From positions 186,001 through 250,000 of the forward strand of contig NZ_NOIS01000004.1 of the NCBI RefSeq assembly GCF_004137765.1: a stretch of 64,000 nucleotides of DNA, read 5' to 3'. A program made the position numbers and the translations under genes. The number at the start of each line of letters is the position of its first letter. Position 1 is the first letter of the stretch. The notes beneath the pieces were generated by a model. The model was not told the DNA's origin, searched no databases, and saw only the letters and a list, made by a program, of their open reading frames with translations. This DNA is from Rothia uropygialis. GTDB lineage: Bacteria; Actinomycetota; Actinomycetes; Actinomycetales; Micrococcaceae. Of the stretch, positions 44,094 through 53,674 are shown piece by piece.

Positions 44094-45119
44094 CTACTTG
44101 ATCGCGGTGCCCGCGGAGCCGAGGTGCTCGCAGGCTTCCACCACGCGGGCGGACATGCCGTCTTCGGCCTTGGCTCCCCAGGTGCGAGGATCGTAGAGCT
44201 TCTTGTTGCCGACTTCGCCGTCGATCTTCAGAACGCCCTCGTAGTTGGACAGCATGTGTCCGGCAACGGGGCGGGTGAAAGCGTACTGGGTGTCGGTATC
44301 CACGTTCATCTTGATGACGCCGTAGGAGACCGCGTCGGCGATTTCCTCTTCGCTCGAGCCGGAACCACCGTGGAAGACCAGGTCGAACGGGCGCTCCTTG
44401 CCGAGCTTCTCTCCGACTTCCTGCTGGATCTGCTGGAGCAGTTCGGGACGCAGCTTCACATTGCCCGGCTTGTAGACGCCGTGTACGTTGCCGAAGGTCA
44501 GAGCCGTGATGTAACGACCCTTTTCCCCGTTTTCCCCGAGCGCTTCGATGGTCTTGAGCGCGTCTTCCGTACTGGTGTACAGGGTGTCGTTGATTTCGCC
44601 GACCACACCGTCTTCTTCGCCGCCAACGGCACCGATCTCGACCTCGAGTACGATGTGCGCCTTGCCGGTACGCTTGATGAGGTCCGCGCCAATCCGCAGA
44701 TTCTCCTCGAGCTCGATGGCCGAGCCGTCCCACATGTGCGAGTTGAAAATCGGGTCCTCGCCACGTGCGACCGCGTCCTCGGATTCCTTGAGCAAGGGCA
44801 GGACAAAGCCGTCCAGCTTGTCCTTGGGGCAGTGATCGGTGTGCAACGCGATGTTGACGTCGTACTGCTTGGCAACCTCGCGAGCGAACGCAGCGAATGC
44901 GAGCGAACCGGCCACCATGTCCTTCTTGCTGGAGCCCGACCAGTACGCTGCGCCACCGGTGGAAACCTGGATGATTCCGTCGGACCCGGCTTCCGCGAAG
45001 CCGCGGATCGCGGCGTTGAGCGTCTGGGAGGAGGTCACGTTGATGGCGGGGTAGGCAAAGCCTTTGGCCTTGGCCTTATCAAGCATTTCCGCATAAGCGT
45101 CCGGGGTTGCGATGGGCAT
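44094..45119 (-). CDS. fba: Class II fructose-bisphosphate aldolase
   Basis: 341 residues. ALHTDHCPKDKLDGFVLPLL contains a Zn-binding His, then FNSHMWDGSAIELEENL, LEVEIGAVGGEEDGV, TFGNVHGVYKPGNVKL (Zn His) and VFHGGSGSSEEEI; KMNVDTDTQYAFT follows. It cleaves fructose 1,6-bisphosphate to DHAP and glyceraldehyde 3-phosphate in glycolysis. Monocistronic, with a strong terminator. The 264 bp upstream hold the promoter but no gene. Confidence 0.96.
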   Translation of the reverse strand: MPIATPDAYAEMLDKAKAKGFAYPAINVTSSQTLNAAIRGFAEAGSDGIIQVSTGGAAYWSGSSKKDMVAGSLAFAAFAREVAKQYDVNIALHTDHCPKDKLDGFVLPLLKESEDAVARGEDPIFNSHMWDGSAIELEENLRIGADLIKRTGKAHIVLEVEIGAVGGEEDGVVGEINDTLYTSTEDALKTIEALGENGEKGRYITALTFGNVHGVYKPGNVKLRPELLQQIQQEVGEKLGKERPFDLVFHGGSGSSEEEIADAVSYGVIKMNVDTDTQYAFTRPVAGHMLSNYEGVLKIDGEVGNKKLYDPRTWGAKAEDGMSARVVEACEHLGSAGTAIK

Positions 45120-45353
45120 GCTGACTCCTTTGTAACGGAAGATCGGGCCGACGCCGTGTCGACCCCTGATAGCTGAAGGGCCCCGGTCGCCCAGGACCTC
45201 TCACAAACCTGCTTTCAGTCTAACAAGACACACCTGAACCAGAAGGGAGAATTCCCCACAATTTCCCAAGTTAAGCCACAGAATCCCACCCTATGCGCGA
45301 GTCTCGACCCACCCCTCACCGAGGGTTCAGGCTCACGGCGTCACCCCGCGAGC

Positions 45354-45376
45354 CCCCGGGCAACGGGCCACCGGGG
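45354..45376 (-). terminator. Weak stem-loop after the secreted protein gene
   Basis: CCCCGG (45354-45359) pairs with CCGGGG (45371-45376), 8 nt beyond the stop of the 45384 gene. Short and GC-only; it may be chance. Confidence 0.35.
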
Positions 45377-45383
45377 AACGGGG

Positions 45384-46409
45384 TCAGAACGGATCGGCAT
45401 AGAGCGCTTCGTCCGCACCGTTGACCGGACGATCCGGATCGCCGAACATCGCGAAGAACTGGATGGGGGTTCCGTCCCGGTCCGTGAAGGAGAACGTGTA
45501 TCGACCGGAAGGCAGGGCCGCGAGAACTCCGCCCTTCAGCTGGAGGTGCCCTTTGTCGTCCTTCTGGAAATGAGCCTCGGTGGGCACGGTGACCGGCTTG
45601 CCAGTTGCGCCGTCACGGTATGTCACGTCGACCTTTGGCTGGTCGCCATCCGGAAGGGTGTAGGTGCTCGAGGGCAGGAACGTTACGGAGTCCAACCCAA
45701 TGGGTTGCGTATGCAGATGAGCGGGACCGGCGTTGGTCAGGGACTCTTGGTCTCGAAGAATCGCAAGGGTGGTCTCCGCGCCATACAGGTCTCCGTAGGC
45801 CAGCTGCGGTTGATCGCTCGGCTGACCGTTACTTCCCAGGAAAGGTGGTCCCCCACCTTCCAGCCCGACCGGGTTGAGGGGGCCTTCGAACTGAATCATC
45901 TGCTGACCCCTCGTGTTGTCGAGCATCGCGCTCCCGCTCAAGTCGACCCTGCCTCCTTGCGAGTCGACCACCAGTTCTTCGCCGTGCACCCCATCGCCGA
46001 TCTTGGCCCGATACAGACCATCAGGAGCTGGTTCGGGAGTCTGCCCTGGCATGGGTGGCGAGAACAGTTTGAAGTCTGTCGACCCCAAACCTTGCTGCTG
46101 GGCCAGTGTCATGGTCGAGCCAGTGCCCGGCCGCGGGGTGTACCCGGTCGGGGCCGTGCCGTGTTCGTCCTTCCACGGGCCGTCGTTATCCGTGGGTGGT
46201 TGCTCCGTCGCCCCGGCAAATTCGACTCCGCCCGGAGAGCCGGACGCCGGCCCGGCCGATAGCGCCTGCTCAGGGAAGTTGGGAGACTCAGCGAATGCCG
46301 GAACAACCGCACCCACGCCCAACGCAGTACCGATGCCCAAGGCCATGACCGCCGCCGTCGCGGAGGTCGGCTGGACCAAGTCGGTCAGAGGATTCATGTA
46401 GTTCTGCAT
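45384..46409 (-). CDS. Secreted protein of unknown function (tandem paralogue A)
   Basis: 341 residues. Signal peptide to about residue 40 (VMALGIGTALGVGAVVPAFA-ES), then a Pro/Gly-rich linker. The body shares conserved blocks in the same order with the neighbour at 46497: PWKDEHGTAPTG, APDGLYRAKIGDGVHGEEL, GQQMIQFEGPLNP, GQPSDQPQLAYGDLYG and a C-terminal LPSGRYTFSFTDRDGTPIQF followed by an acidic end. I recognise no known domain. There is no TM anchor, LPXTG or lipobox. AAGGA lies upstream of the ATG. It is probably co-transcribed with paralogue B (87-nt gap). Confidence 0.75.
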   Translation of the reverse strand: MQNYMNPLTDLVQPTSATAAVMALGIGTALGVGAVVPAFAESPNFPEQALSAGPASGSPGGVEFAGATEQPPTDNDGPWKDEHGTAPTGYTPRPGTGSTMTLAQQQGLGSTDFKLFSPPMPGQTPEPAPDGLYRAKIGDGVHGEELVVDSQGGRVDLSGSAMLDNTRGQQMIQFEGPLNPVGLEGGGPPFLGSNGQPSDQPQLAYGDLYGAETTLAILRDQESLTNAGPAHLHTQPIGLDSVTFLPSSTYTLPDGDQPKVDVTYRDGATGKPVTVPTEAHFQKDDKGHLQLKGGVLAALPSGRYTFSFTDRDGTPIQFFAMFGDPDRPVNGADEALYADPF

Positions 46410-46496
46410 GGTTTCTCATCCTTCGAGGTGTCTGGGTTATTGCCACCCACGACCTGGCGTGATGCGCAACAGGTCGCAGGGTTCGACGATGTGGTC

Positions 46497-47474
46497 TCAG
46501 GAGGGATCGTCGTAGAGCGGTGATTCGCCGGGACGTTCCTGGTGATTCGCATCAGCAAGCATCACGTAGACCTGGTGGTAGTTGCCGACATCGTCGGTGA
46601 AGGAAAAGCGGTAACGACCCGAGGGGAGATCCTTGAGCTGGCCTTGCTGGATGCTCAACTCACCATGAATGTTCCTCCCCAGATATGCGACGTCCGGGAC
46701 CACGACCGCCTCACCCGTTTCGGCATCCCGGTATGTCGCGTTGACCCGAATGTTGGCCATGTTGGGGTGGGGAATGGGAGTCTCCGTGGTCACCGGGATG
46801 TCATCCGTACCGACGTCATGGACAGGCAAGCCGGTGGATTTGTTGCGCACGCTGTCTCCCGCGGTATCCGCCGGAACCACAAGGTGGTTCGAGTCATAGA
46901 GGACACCGCCCTCGGCCAAATGCGGTTGATCCGCCGGTTGATCATGGGAGTCCAGGAAGCGATGCTGCTCGTTGCTCCCCGGGTCAGGGTTGAGGGGCCC
47001 CTTGACCTGGACCATGAGCTGACCGTGAGCCGATTCGACAAACTGCTCACCTTGACTGATATCCAGAATGCCGCCGCTCGATTGGGCGGTGAGTTCAGTT
47101 CCGCAGACGCCATTGCCGATCGTCACCCTGTAGGCACCATCGGGCGCCGGCCCCAGCCCCACCGCATCGGGCAACGAGGCTTCGAGTTTGAGCTGGGCAC
47201 CGCCCGGCTCCGTCTGGGTTACAGCCCCGGTGGGTCCTCCTGCAACCGGAAGTCCGCTAAAGGGTATCGGCGCCGTTCCATGGGCCTGTTTCCATGGACT
47301 GTCCTCGGACAGCGACGGATCACCCGTCGTGGGACCCGAGTCGCACGGTGTTTCGTCTGGCGGCCAGGCCGCCTGAGCAGGCGAGGAGACCCCAACGAGA
47401 GTTCCGAAGCCCAGAGCAGCCGCTGCGGCAGCCGCGATGAGAGGAGGCATATGCTTCTGGTGCGAGAAATTCAT
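46497..47474 (-). CDS. Secreted protein of unknown function (tandem paralogue B)
   Basis: 325 residues. Signal peptide to about residue 35 (IAAAAAAALGFGTLVGVSSPAQA-AW). It shares with paralogue A the blocks PWKQAHGTAPIP, APDGAYRVTIGNGVCGTEL, GQLMVQVKGPLNP, DQPADQPHLAEGGVLYD, VNATYRDAETGEAVVVP and LPSGRYRFSFTDDVGNYHQVYVML. It has two Cys in the mature part (TPCDSG and NGVCGTE), absent from A, which could form a disulfide. The first gene of the pair; AAGGAG upstream. No family is recognised and no function can be assigned. Confidence 0.75.
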   Translation of the reverse strand: MNFSHQKHMPPLIAAAAAAALGFGTLVGVSSPAQAAWPPDETPCDSGPTTGDPSLSEDSPWKQAHGTAPIPFSGLPVAGGPTGAVTQTEPGGAQLKLEASLPDAVGLGPAPDGAYRVTIGNGVCGTELTAQSSGGILDISQGEQFVESAHGQLMVQVKGPLNPDPGSNEQHRFLDSHDQPADQPHLAEGGVLYDSNHLVVPADTAGDSVRNKSTGLPVHDVGTDDIPVTTETPIPHPNMANIRVNATYRDAETGEAVVVPDVAYLGRNIHGELSIQQGQLKDLPSGRYRFSFTDDVGNYHQVYVMLADANHQERPGESPLYDDPS

Positions 47475-47714
47475 GACTCTTCCGCTCCTTCAGGTCAATC
47501 GTGCCAGGAAAGATTCCTGACCTGAGCCCCTGTTCCGTCGAATCCTTGAGAAGATTTCGGGGAACCGTTGCTCACACATTGAGCATATGAAGAGAAAGGG
47601 AGAATTGGGTTACCGTTTGATCTCAATCGACAATAAACTGCATAACGTTTCAATAACCCTTGAAAACCGGCAGAAAACAGTTCAGAAGAATTGAAATTAC
47701 CGATTTCTTGGTTA

Positions 47715-48428
47715 TCAGATCACGCGTTGGTCAAATACGTGACGGCGAATCCACGAATGCATTGCAATGGCCGCGGCCGCCGAAGCATTGATGGATCTCG
47801 TCGAACCGAACTGCTCGATCGACAAAGTGTCCACCGCTGCGTCTTTCATCTCCTGGCTGATCCCGGGCCCTTCCTGCCCGAAAACCAGGACGCAGTCTCG
47901 CGGAAGATCATAGGTCTCCAGCTTCCGAGAATCCGGGAAATTGTCGATACCGATGACGGTCAGCCCCTCGGATTGGGCCCATTCAATGAACGACTCGACG
48001 GTGACATGGTGCCGAACATGCTGATATCGATCCGTGACCATTGCGCCGCGTCGATTCCACCGCTTCCGTCCGATGATGTGGACTTCCCGGGCAAGAAAAG
48101 CGTTTGCTGTTCGAACCACGGAACCGATATTGAGATCGTGTTGCCAATTTTCGATGGCCACGTGGAAAGAATGCCGTTTGGAATCCAGGTCCGCGATAAT
48201 TGCATCCATGGTCCAATAACGGTATTCGTCGGTGACGTTCCGACGGTCGCCCTCGCGGAGAAGTTCGGGGTCCCAGTGGTCTCCCTCCGGCCATTGCCCT
48301 TGCCACGGGCCGACCCCGACAACGTGCTCGGCCGCTGCACCGTCCGTCGCCGACGTGGGGACCTCGGTGCCCATTGCTTCCGAGGCTACACATTCTCCGG
48401 GCCGCGAGACGGCGTGATCCGATCCCAC
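47715..48428 (-). CDS. TrmH/SpoU family RNA 2'-O-methyltransferase
   Basis: 237 residues. The three SPOUT motifs are present: NWQHDLNIGSVVRTANAF, CVLVFGQEGPGISQEM and LSIEQFGSTRSINASAAAAIAMHSW, giving a knotted SAM-binding domain. It methylates a tRNA or rRNA ribose; the exact target is not evident. The GTG at 48428 follows the pyrE stop by 2 nt; an ATG at 48374 (MGTEVPTS) is an equally good start, because the first 18 residues show no similarity. Co-transcribed with pyrE. Confidence 0.85.
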   Translation of the reverse strand: MGSDHAVSRPGECVASEAMGTEVPTSATDGAAAEHVVGVGPWQGQWPEGDHWDPELLREGDRRNVTDEYRYWTMDAIIADLDSKRHSFHVAIENWQHDLNIGSVVRTANAFLAREVHIIGRKRWNRRGAMVTDRYQHVRHHVTVESFIEWAQSEGLTVIGIDNFPDSRKLETYDLPRDCVLVFGQEGPGISQEMKDAAVDTLSIEQFGSTRSINASAAAAIAMHSWIRRHVFDQRVI

Positions 48429-48430
48429 TC

Positions 48431-49015
48431 CTAGTCCAGGCCGAGTTCCGACTTGGAGAAGGCGTAAAGGCAGGGGACGGATGCGCTCTCCTCGATACGT
48501 TCTTTGGCGCCGGTCGCGCGGTCCACGATGATGGCCACTGCCACGACCTCCGCCCCGGCTTCCCGCAATGCCTCGACGGCGGTCAGCGCCGAGCCGCCCG
48601 TGGTCGAAGTGTCCTCGAGGACCACAACGTTCTTCCCCTTGACCTCAGGGCCCTCGACCTGACGGCCCATACCGTAGGACTTCTGGGCCTTGCGAACCAC
48701 GAACGTATCGATGGGTCGGTCATGGTCTCCTGCGGTTCGCATGATCGCGTGTCCCACGGGATCCGCACCCATGGTCAGACCGCCCGCCGCGTCGAAATCA
48801 ATGTTATTTCGATCCAGAAGATCCAGCATGACCTGCCCCACCAGACGCGACGCCTCATGGTGAAGGGTCACTCGGCGCAAGTCGACGTAGTAATCGGCCT
48901 CAAGACCGGAAGCCAACGTTACCTTGCCGCGCACCACGGCGAGCTCGATGATGAGGTCACGGAGCCTCTCGCGGGCGGCCTCGATGGACAGGGCAGTGGA
49001 AAGATCGGAAGTCAT
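48431..49015 (-). CDS. pyrE: Orotate phosphoribosyltransferase
   Basis: 194 residues. The PRPP loop is VVVLEDTSTTGGSALTAVEALREAGAEV, where most PRTases have VxDVxTTG; AAGGLTMGADPVGHA, TFVVRKAQKSYGMGRQVEGPEVKGKNV and the catalytic Lys region match PyrE. It forms OMP from orotate and PRPP in pyrimidine synthesis. It lies immediately upstream of the trmH-like gene. Confidence 0.93.
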   Translation of the reverse strand: MTSDLSTALSIEAARERLRDLIIELAVVRGKVTLASGLEADYYVDLRRVTLHHEASRLVGQVMLDLLDRNNIDFDAAGGLTMGADPVGHAIMRTAGDHDRPIDTFVVRKAQKSYGMGRQVEGPEVKGKNVVVLEDTSTTGGSALTAVEALREAGAEVVAVAIIVDRATGAKERIEESASVPCLYAFSKSELGLD

Positions 49016-49060
49016 GCCGCCATTCTACGTGGTGGGCCGCCGATTCGAGGCGATCGAGCC

Positions 49061-50617
49061 TCACGCTGTGGATACGCTTTTCGGGGGCGAGCTCGCCTCC
49101 CGAAACGGAGCCCTGAGTTTGGTCAGCATCTCCTCGTACTCCGCCTCCGGATCGGAATCGGCAACGATGGCCCCACCGGCACTCACGCTGATTCGCGACG
49201 TCGAATGTGTCTCCGCGCGAAGCACGACCGTACGGATCACGATGGACAGGTCAGCTTCCCCGGTTGGGCAGAGATACCCCAAGGCCCCGGAATAGACCCC
49301 ACGGGCACGCCCCTCCAAGCGCTCGATGATCTTCATGGTGCGCGGCTTCGGTGCTCCGGTCATGGAACCTCCCGGGAAGCAGGAACGCACCAGGTCGAGC
49401 GCGGAACGCCCAGGTAACAGTCGCCCTCGAATCGTCGACACGAGCTGGTGCACGGTCGCGTAGCTTTCGACACCCATGAGGACCGGAACCTGGATCGTCG
49501 CCGGATCACAGACGCGCGAGAAATCATTGCGCAGCAGATCCACGATCATGAGGTTCTCAGCGCGAGTCTTCGGATCGGCTGCCAGAGCTCTCGCCGCGCG
49601 GGAGTCCTTTTCGGCATCGTCGCAGCGCGGTGCCGTGCCTTTGATCGGCTTGGTTTCGCACCACCCGTCATTGGCGACGGACAGGAACCGCTCGGGGCTC
49701 GAGGACAACACCGCGACGTCGTCGCACCACAGAAAGGCGGCATATGGGGCCGGGTTCGCTTGACGCTGCCGTCGGTACAGAGCAAGTGCTTCATCGAGCC
49801 CGAACGGCGCTTCGACGATTCCCCCGGTTTCCGCGGTCAGACACACTTCATAGGAATTCCCATCGCGGATCTCGCCCAGGGCTTCTCGGACGGCACAGAT
49901 GTATTCCTCGCGCTCCGGGAAGGCAAACTCAGGTTTCCGGATCGCCGAATCCTGTGTCGCCGTTATCGACGGGAGGGATTCCTCGACCCTCGAGACGAGG
50001 TCCATCCACACCGAGTCGCCGAGGACCCAGACCTCCTCAGTATCGTGATCAACAAGGACAAGTCTGCTGGCCTTCATCCACACTGCATCGGGGGCTTCTG
50101 CCGGTTGCTCGTTCGGGGAATCGAGGTCGGCTTTCACCTCGTACCCGAAGTAACCGAACCACGCGCCGACCAAAGATAGGGCAAAACCCGGGATGCGCGA
50201 ATCCGCGTTCCGGGACGGAACCGCTTCGAATGCACCAGACGACGCCGAGCATGCGAGTCGTTCTTCCAGGACATCGAGAATCGTCCCGTTCACGCGCTCT
50301 CCGCTACGGGCGTCGGGGCCCAGGTGGTGCACCCGGGGGCATCGTGAGCCCGCCTGCTCGTATCGGAGAACCTCGCTCGGGAACGCCAAGACGCTCCAAC
50401 GGGACGGCGCCCCTCCGGGCTGCCGTGCAGAGGCCGAATCGAGCCATGCCGCATAGCGGATTTCGGCACCGTTCTCATGGCCAAGGCAATCAAGAAGCCG
50501 ATGGAAGAGGTCTGCGAGGCTGACATCCACCTCGGTGAGCGCGGATTGCGATGCCCAGAGCATCCGGCCGTGGGCATCCACACCGCAAGGAAACCTGTGC
50601 GAGAGCATGAGATACAT
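49061..50617 (-). CDS. pabB: Aminodeoxychorismate synthase component I
   Basis: About 518 residues, chorismate-binding fold. The C-terminal half has GEIRDGNSYEVCLTAETGG, FLSSSPERFL-like LSSSPERFLSV, the ETKPIKGTAPR motif (Lys, as in PabB; TrpE has Ala there), ENLMIVDLLRNDFSRVC, VESYATVHQLVSTIRG and CFPGGSMTGAPKPRTMKIIERLE. It converts chorismate to 4-amino-4-deoxychorismate for folate. No glutamine amidotransferase partner is in the window. The start is uncertain among 50617, 50608 and further upstream. Confidence 0.87.
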   Translation of the reverse strand: MYLMLSHRFPCGVDAHGRMLWASQSALTEVDVSLADLFHRLLDCLGHENGAEIRYAAWLDSASARQPGGAPSRWSVLAFPSEVLRYEQAGSRCPRVHHLGPDARSGERVNGTILDVLEERLACSASSGAFEAVPSRNADSRIPGFALSLVGAWFGYFGYEVKADLDSPNEQPAEAPDAVWMKASRLVLVDHDTEEVWVLGDSVWMDLVSRVEESLPSITATQDSAIRKPEFAFPEREEYICAVREALGEIRDGNSYEVCLTAETGGIVEAPFGLDEALALYRRQRQANPAPYAAFLWCDDVAVLSSSPERFLSVANDGWCETKPIKGTAPRCDDAEKDSRAARALAADPKTRAENLMIVDLLRNDFSRVCDPATIQVPVLMGVESYATVHQLVSTIRGRLLPGRSALDLVRSCFPGGSMTGAPKPRTMKIIERLEGRARGVYSGALGYLCPTGEADLSIVIRTVVLRAETHSTSRISVSAGGAIVADSDPEAEYEEMLTKLRAPFREASSPPKSVSTA

Positions 50618-50691
50618 TCTTCCACGCCGACTTCTCCCCTTTTCGGGTCTAGGCTGGTGGTCGCACACATTGCATTGCAAAGGGAGTGATG

Positions 50692-52251
50692 ATGGCCTTT
50701 TCAACTAAACGCATAGCCGCGTCCGTAGGTCTCTCAGGGGCCGCCGGGTTGCTCGGGGTCGCCGCGCATGACGTACTCCAGAAAAAGCACACCATCCTGC
50801 GGAATTTCCCCGTCCTGGGACACGCCCGCTATTTCATGGAATTCATCCGGCCGGAGATTCAGCAGTATTTCATCGAGAACAACTACGACGGCCGCCCCTT
50901 CGACCGTGACACCCGGACCATGATCTACGAGCGCTCCAAGGGGTTGGGAGGCGAACAAGCCTTCGGCACCGAGCGCAAGGTGCTGCGGCCCGGCCACGAT
51001 TTCATCCTCCACACCATGGCCCCAGTCGATCCCATGAAAGAAGAACCACGCCAGCGCCTCGGAGGACCGGACTGCACCCAGCCTTATGATATTTCTCTGT
51101 TCAATATTTCTTCCATGAGCTTCGGCGCATTGTCCGCGAATGCGGTCATGGCCATGAACAAGGGTGCGGCTCTCGGCGGGTTCTCCCAAGAAACAGGGGA
51201 AGGCGGGCTCACCGAATACCACCTCAAATACGGGGGTGACGTCATCTGGGAATTCGGTTCCGGATATTTCGGCTGCCGCACCAAGGACGGCCGGTTCGAC
51301 GACGAAGTCTTCGCCCAGAAGGCGGCCAAGGCGGAAATCAAGGGGATCCTGATCAAGCTGAGTCAGGGGGCCAAGCCCGGCCTAGGCGGTGTCCTTCCCG
51401 GTGACAAGGTCACCCGTGAGATCGCGGACGCACGCGGGGTTCCCGAGGGACAAACGTGCGTCAGCCCTGCCGCTCACCCTGAATTCGATACTCCGCGAGA
51501 ACTTTTGGAGTTCGTCGCTCGCGTGCGCAAGGCGGCTAACGGCAAGCCCGTGGGCATTAAATTCTGCGCGGGGTCACGGATCGAGATCCTCGCTTTGTGC
51601 AAGGCGATGCTGGAAACTCGGATAACCCCCGACTGGATCACGGTCGACGGTTCGGAAGGCGGGACGGGTGCGGCCCCCGTCGAGTTTGAAGACGCCGTCG
51701 GGATGCCGCTGACCGAAGGCCTGATCAGCGTCAACAACGCCCTCGTCGGTGTGGGGCTGCGGGAGAAGGTCGCGTTGGGAGCTTCCGGGAAGGTCGTCGG
51801 TGGTGCCGACATCGTCCGGCGCATGGCCCTGGGCGCAGACTTCACCAACAGCGCCCGAGGCATGATGATGGCCACCGGGTGCATCCAGGCGCAGAAGTGC
51901 AACACCAACAGGTGCCCCTCCGGGGTCGCGACGCAGGATCCTCGGCTCTCACGGGGAATCGACGTCGGAGACAAAGGCGAACGCGTCAAGAATTTCCATA
52001 TCGGCACCATGAATTCAGCCATGCGAATCATCGCCTCGATGGGACTTCACACCTTCCGCGATCTCGGACCAGAACACATCATGCACCGCATCGATTCCAC
52101 GAGTTCCTCGTCCTACAAGCGGATGTACACCTGGCTGGAGACAAATTCCCTCCTTGACGGAACCGCCCCCGAAGACTGGATGGAGAAGTGGAACCGCGCG
52201 GACCCGGATAGCTTCATGGTCGCGAGGCACCACCACACTCGGGCTAACTGA
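50692..52251 (+). CDS. FMN-binding glutamate synthase family protein
   Basis: 519 residues. One N-terminal TM helix, then a glutamate-synthase central FMN barrel: NISSMSFGALSANAVMAMNKGAALGG, GEGGLTEYH, QGAKPGLGGVLPG, TVDGSEGGTGAAPVEFEDAVGMP, and CIQAQKCNTNRCPSGVATQD, the three-Cys [3Fe-4S] motif. The glutaminase domain of true GltB is missing, so ammonia or another amino donor, or a different oxidoreduction, is likely. Start ATG 50692 is chosen for its spacing from AAAGGGAG; GTG 50686 and ATG 50689 are alternatives. Confidence 0.87.
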   Translation: MAFSTKRIAASVGLSGAAGLLGVAAHDVLQKKHTILRNFPVLGHARYFMEFIRPEIQQYFIENNYDGRPFDRDTRTMIYERSKGLGGEQAFGTERKVLRPGHDFILHTMAPVDPMKEEPRQRLGGPDCTQPYDISLFNISSMSFGALSANAVMAMNKGAALGGFSQETGEGGLTEYHLKYGGDVIWEFGSGYFGCRTKDGRFDDEVFAQKAAKAEIKGILIKLSQGAKPGLGGVLPGDKVTREIADARGVPEGQTCVSPAAHPEFDTPRELLEFVARVRKAANGKPVGIKFCAGSRIEILALCKAMLETRITPDWITVDGSEGGTGAAPVEFEDAVGMPLTEGLISVNNALVGVGLREKVALGASGKVVGGADIVRRMALGADFTNSARGMMMATGCIQAQKCNTNRCPSGVATQDPRLSRGIDVGDKGERVKNFHIGTMNSAMRIIASMGLHTFRDLGPEHIMHRIDSTSSSSYKRMYTWLETNSLLDGTAPEDWMEKWNRADPDSFMVARHHHTRAN

Positions 52252-52274
52252 TCCGTCCAGCCTTGCCGAGTCGG

Positions 52275-52314
52275 CGAGAACGGCCGGGTTTCAGGCACGA
52301 CCGGGCCCTTCTCG
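52275..52314. terminator. Bidirectional stem-loop between convergent genes
   Basis: CGAGAA (52275-52280) pairs with TTCTCG (52309-52314), continued after one mismatch by GGCC pairing with GGCC inside. It lies between the stops at 52251 and 52325. Confidence 0.65.
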
Positions 52315-52324
52315 CGGCGTCCGT

Positions 52325-53521
52325 TTATGCGAAGGCAGACTGTCCCGTGATGTCGCGACCGACGATGAGCCGCTGAATGTTCTCGGTTCCCTCGTACGTG
52401 TGAACACCCTCGATGTCGAACATGTGGCGGATCACATGGTTTTCCAGGAGCACGCCGTTGCCGCCCAGCATGTCGCGTGCGGTCGCGAGGACCTTCCGCG
52501 CTTTCGTGGTGTTGTGGACTTTGAACAAGCTTGCTTGTTGGTCCCTCAGGGTCCCTGCTTCCTGTAGCTTGGCGATCCGCGCAGCCATGAGCTGCATATC
52601 CGTGATCTCGGAGAGCATCTCGACCAAGCGTTCCTGAATCATCTGGAACTTCGCGAGCGGCTTTCCGAATTGGATGCGCTGCTGGCTGTAGTGCAGGGCG
52701 GTCTCGTATGCGCTGATCGCGTGGCCCAATGCGGACCAGGCAACGCCGACACGGGTTTGTACGAGGACCACGGAAACGTCCTTGAAGTTCTTAACCCCGG
52801 GAAGGAGGTTCTCTGCGGGAACTCTCACGTCGTTGAGGCTGATGCGGGCCTGGTGGATGGCTCGCAGCGTGCCTTTGCCCTCGATCACCTCGGCGTTGTA
52901 GCCCTCGGACTCCTGGTCCACGATGAAACCGCGTACGTTGTTCTCCTCGTCCCGCGCCCAAACCACCGTGATGCCGCCCGAGGCACCGTTGCCGATCCAT
53001 TTCTTTTCACCGGTGATGACGTATTCGTCGCCGTCCTTCACGGCCCGGGTTTCCAAGGAGACCGAATCCGATCCGTGGTCCGGTTCGGTCAGAGCGAAGG
53101 ATCCCAGCAAACTCGCGTCCGCCAGCGGGTCAAGGTATTTTTTCTTCTGGGCCTCGGAGCCGAACAAGGCAATCGAACGCAGAGCCAACCCGCCTTGGAC
53201 AGCAACGGCCGTGGCCATGGAACCGTCCCATCGGGACAGTTCCATCGTCACCAGACCGGCCGCCAACGGCGAGAGCTTGCGGTGGCCAGGTACATCCAGC
53301 CCATCGGTCATGAGGTCGAGCTCCCCGATTCGACGTACCAGGTCCAGAGGGTATTCCGCACGGTCCCAGTATCCATTCACCAGCGGCAGAATTTCCCGCC
53401 CGTATTGCCGGGCCGCATTCCATGCTTTGCGGTCTTCGTCGGTCGCTGCAAACACGTCCAGATAATCCGTGTCGACGGGCTCGGTCAGGTCGTAGGAAAT
53501 CTCAGGGTTTACCGCGTTCAC
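52325..53521 (-). CDS. Acyl-CoA dehydrogenase (glutaryl-CoA dehydrogenase-like)
   Basis: 398 residues. The FAD/substrate segments are SFALTEPDHGSDSVSLETRA and EYVITGEKKWIGNGASG, then SYxxxRxQFGKPL-like YSQQRIQFGKPLAKFQMIQ and DMLGGNGVLLENHVIRHMFDIEGVHTYEGTENIQRLIVGRDITG, which contains the catalytic Glu. The C terminus is of the glutaryl-CoA dehydrogenase subgroup. It introduces a C2-C3 double bond in an acyl-CoA. A second, related dehydrogenase lies at 57282. It is separated from the ligase gene by 153 bp and probably has its own promoter. Confidence 0.9.
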   Translation of the reverse strand: MNAVNPEISYDLTEPVDTDYLDVFAATDEDRKAWNAARQYGREILPLVNGYWDRAEYPLDLVRRIGELDLMTDGLDVPGHRKLSPLAAGLVTMELSRWDGSMATAVAVQGGLALRSIALFGSEAQKKKYLDPLADASLLGSFALTEPDHGSDSVSLETRAVKDGDEYVITGEKKWIGNGASGGITVVWARDEENNVRGFIVDQESEGYNAEVIEGKGTLRAIHQARISLNDVRVPAENLLPGVKNFKDVSVVLVQTRVGVAWSALGHAISAYETALHYSQQRIQFGKPLAKFQMIQERLVEMLSEITDMQLMAARIAKLQEAGTLRDQQASLFKVHNTTKARKVLATARDMLGGNGVLLENHVIRHMFDIEGVHTYEGTENIQRLIVGRDITGQSAFA

Positions 53522-53674
53522 GGTCCCTCCTTCAGGGTTGTTGGATTCTCTGTCCCGTGTGGCTCGACGCCGTCGGGCCTCTTCGTCGGTGAAGGGCCAC
53601 AGGCGTCAGGTCAGTAACTCGGCTCACAGTCTATCGGCTCCCCAGCGGCGCACTGGACTCCGACCCCAGCGCCA

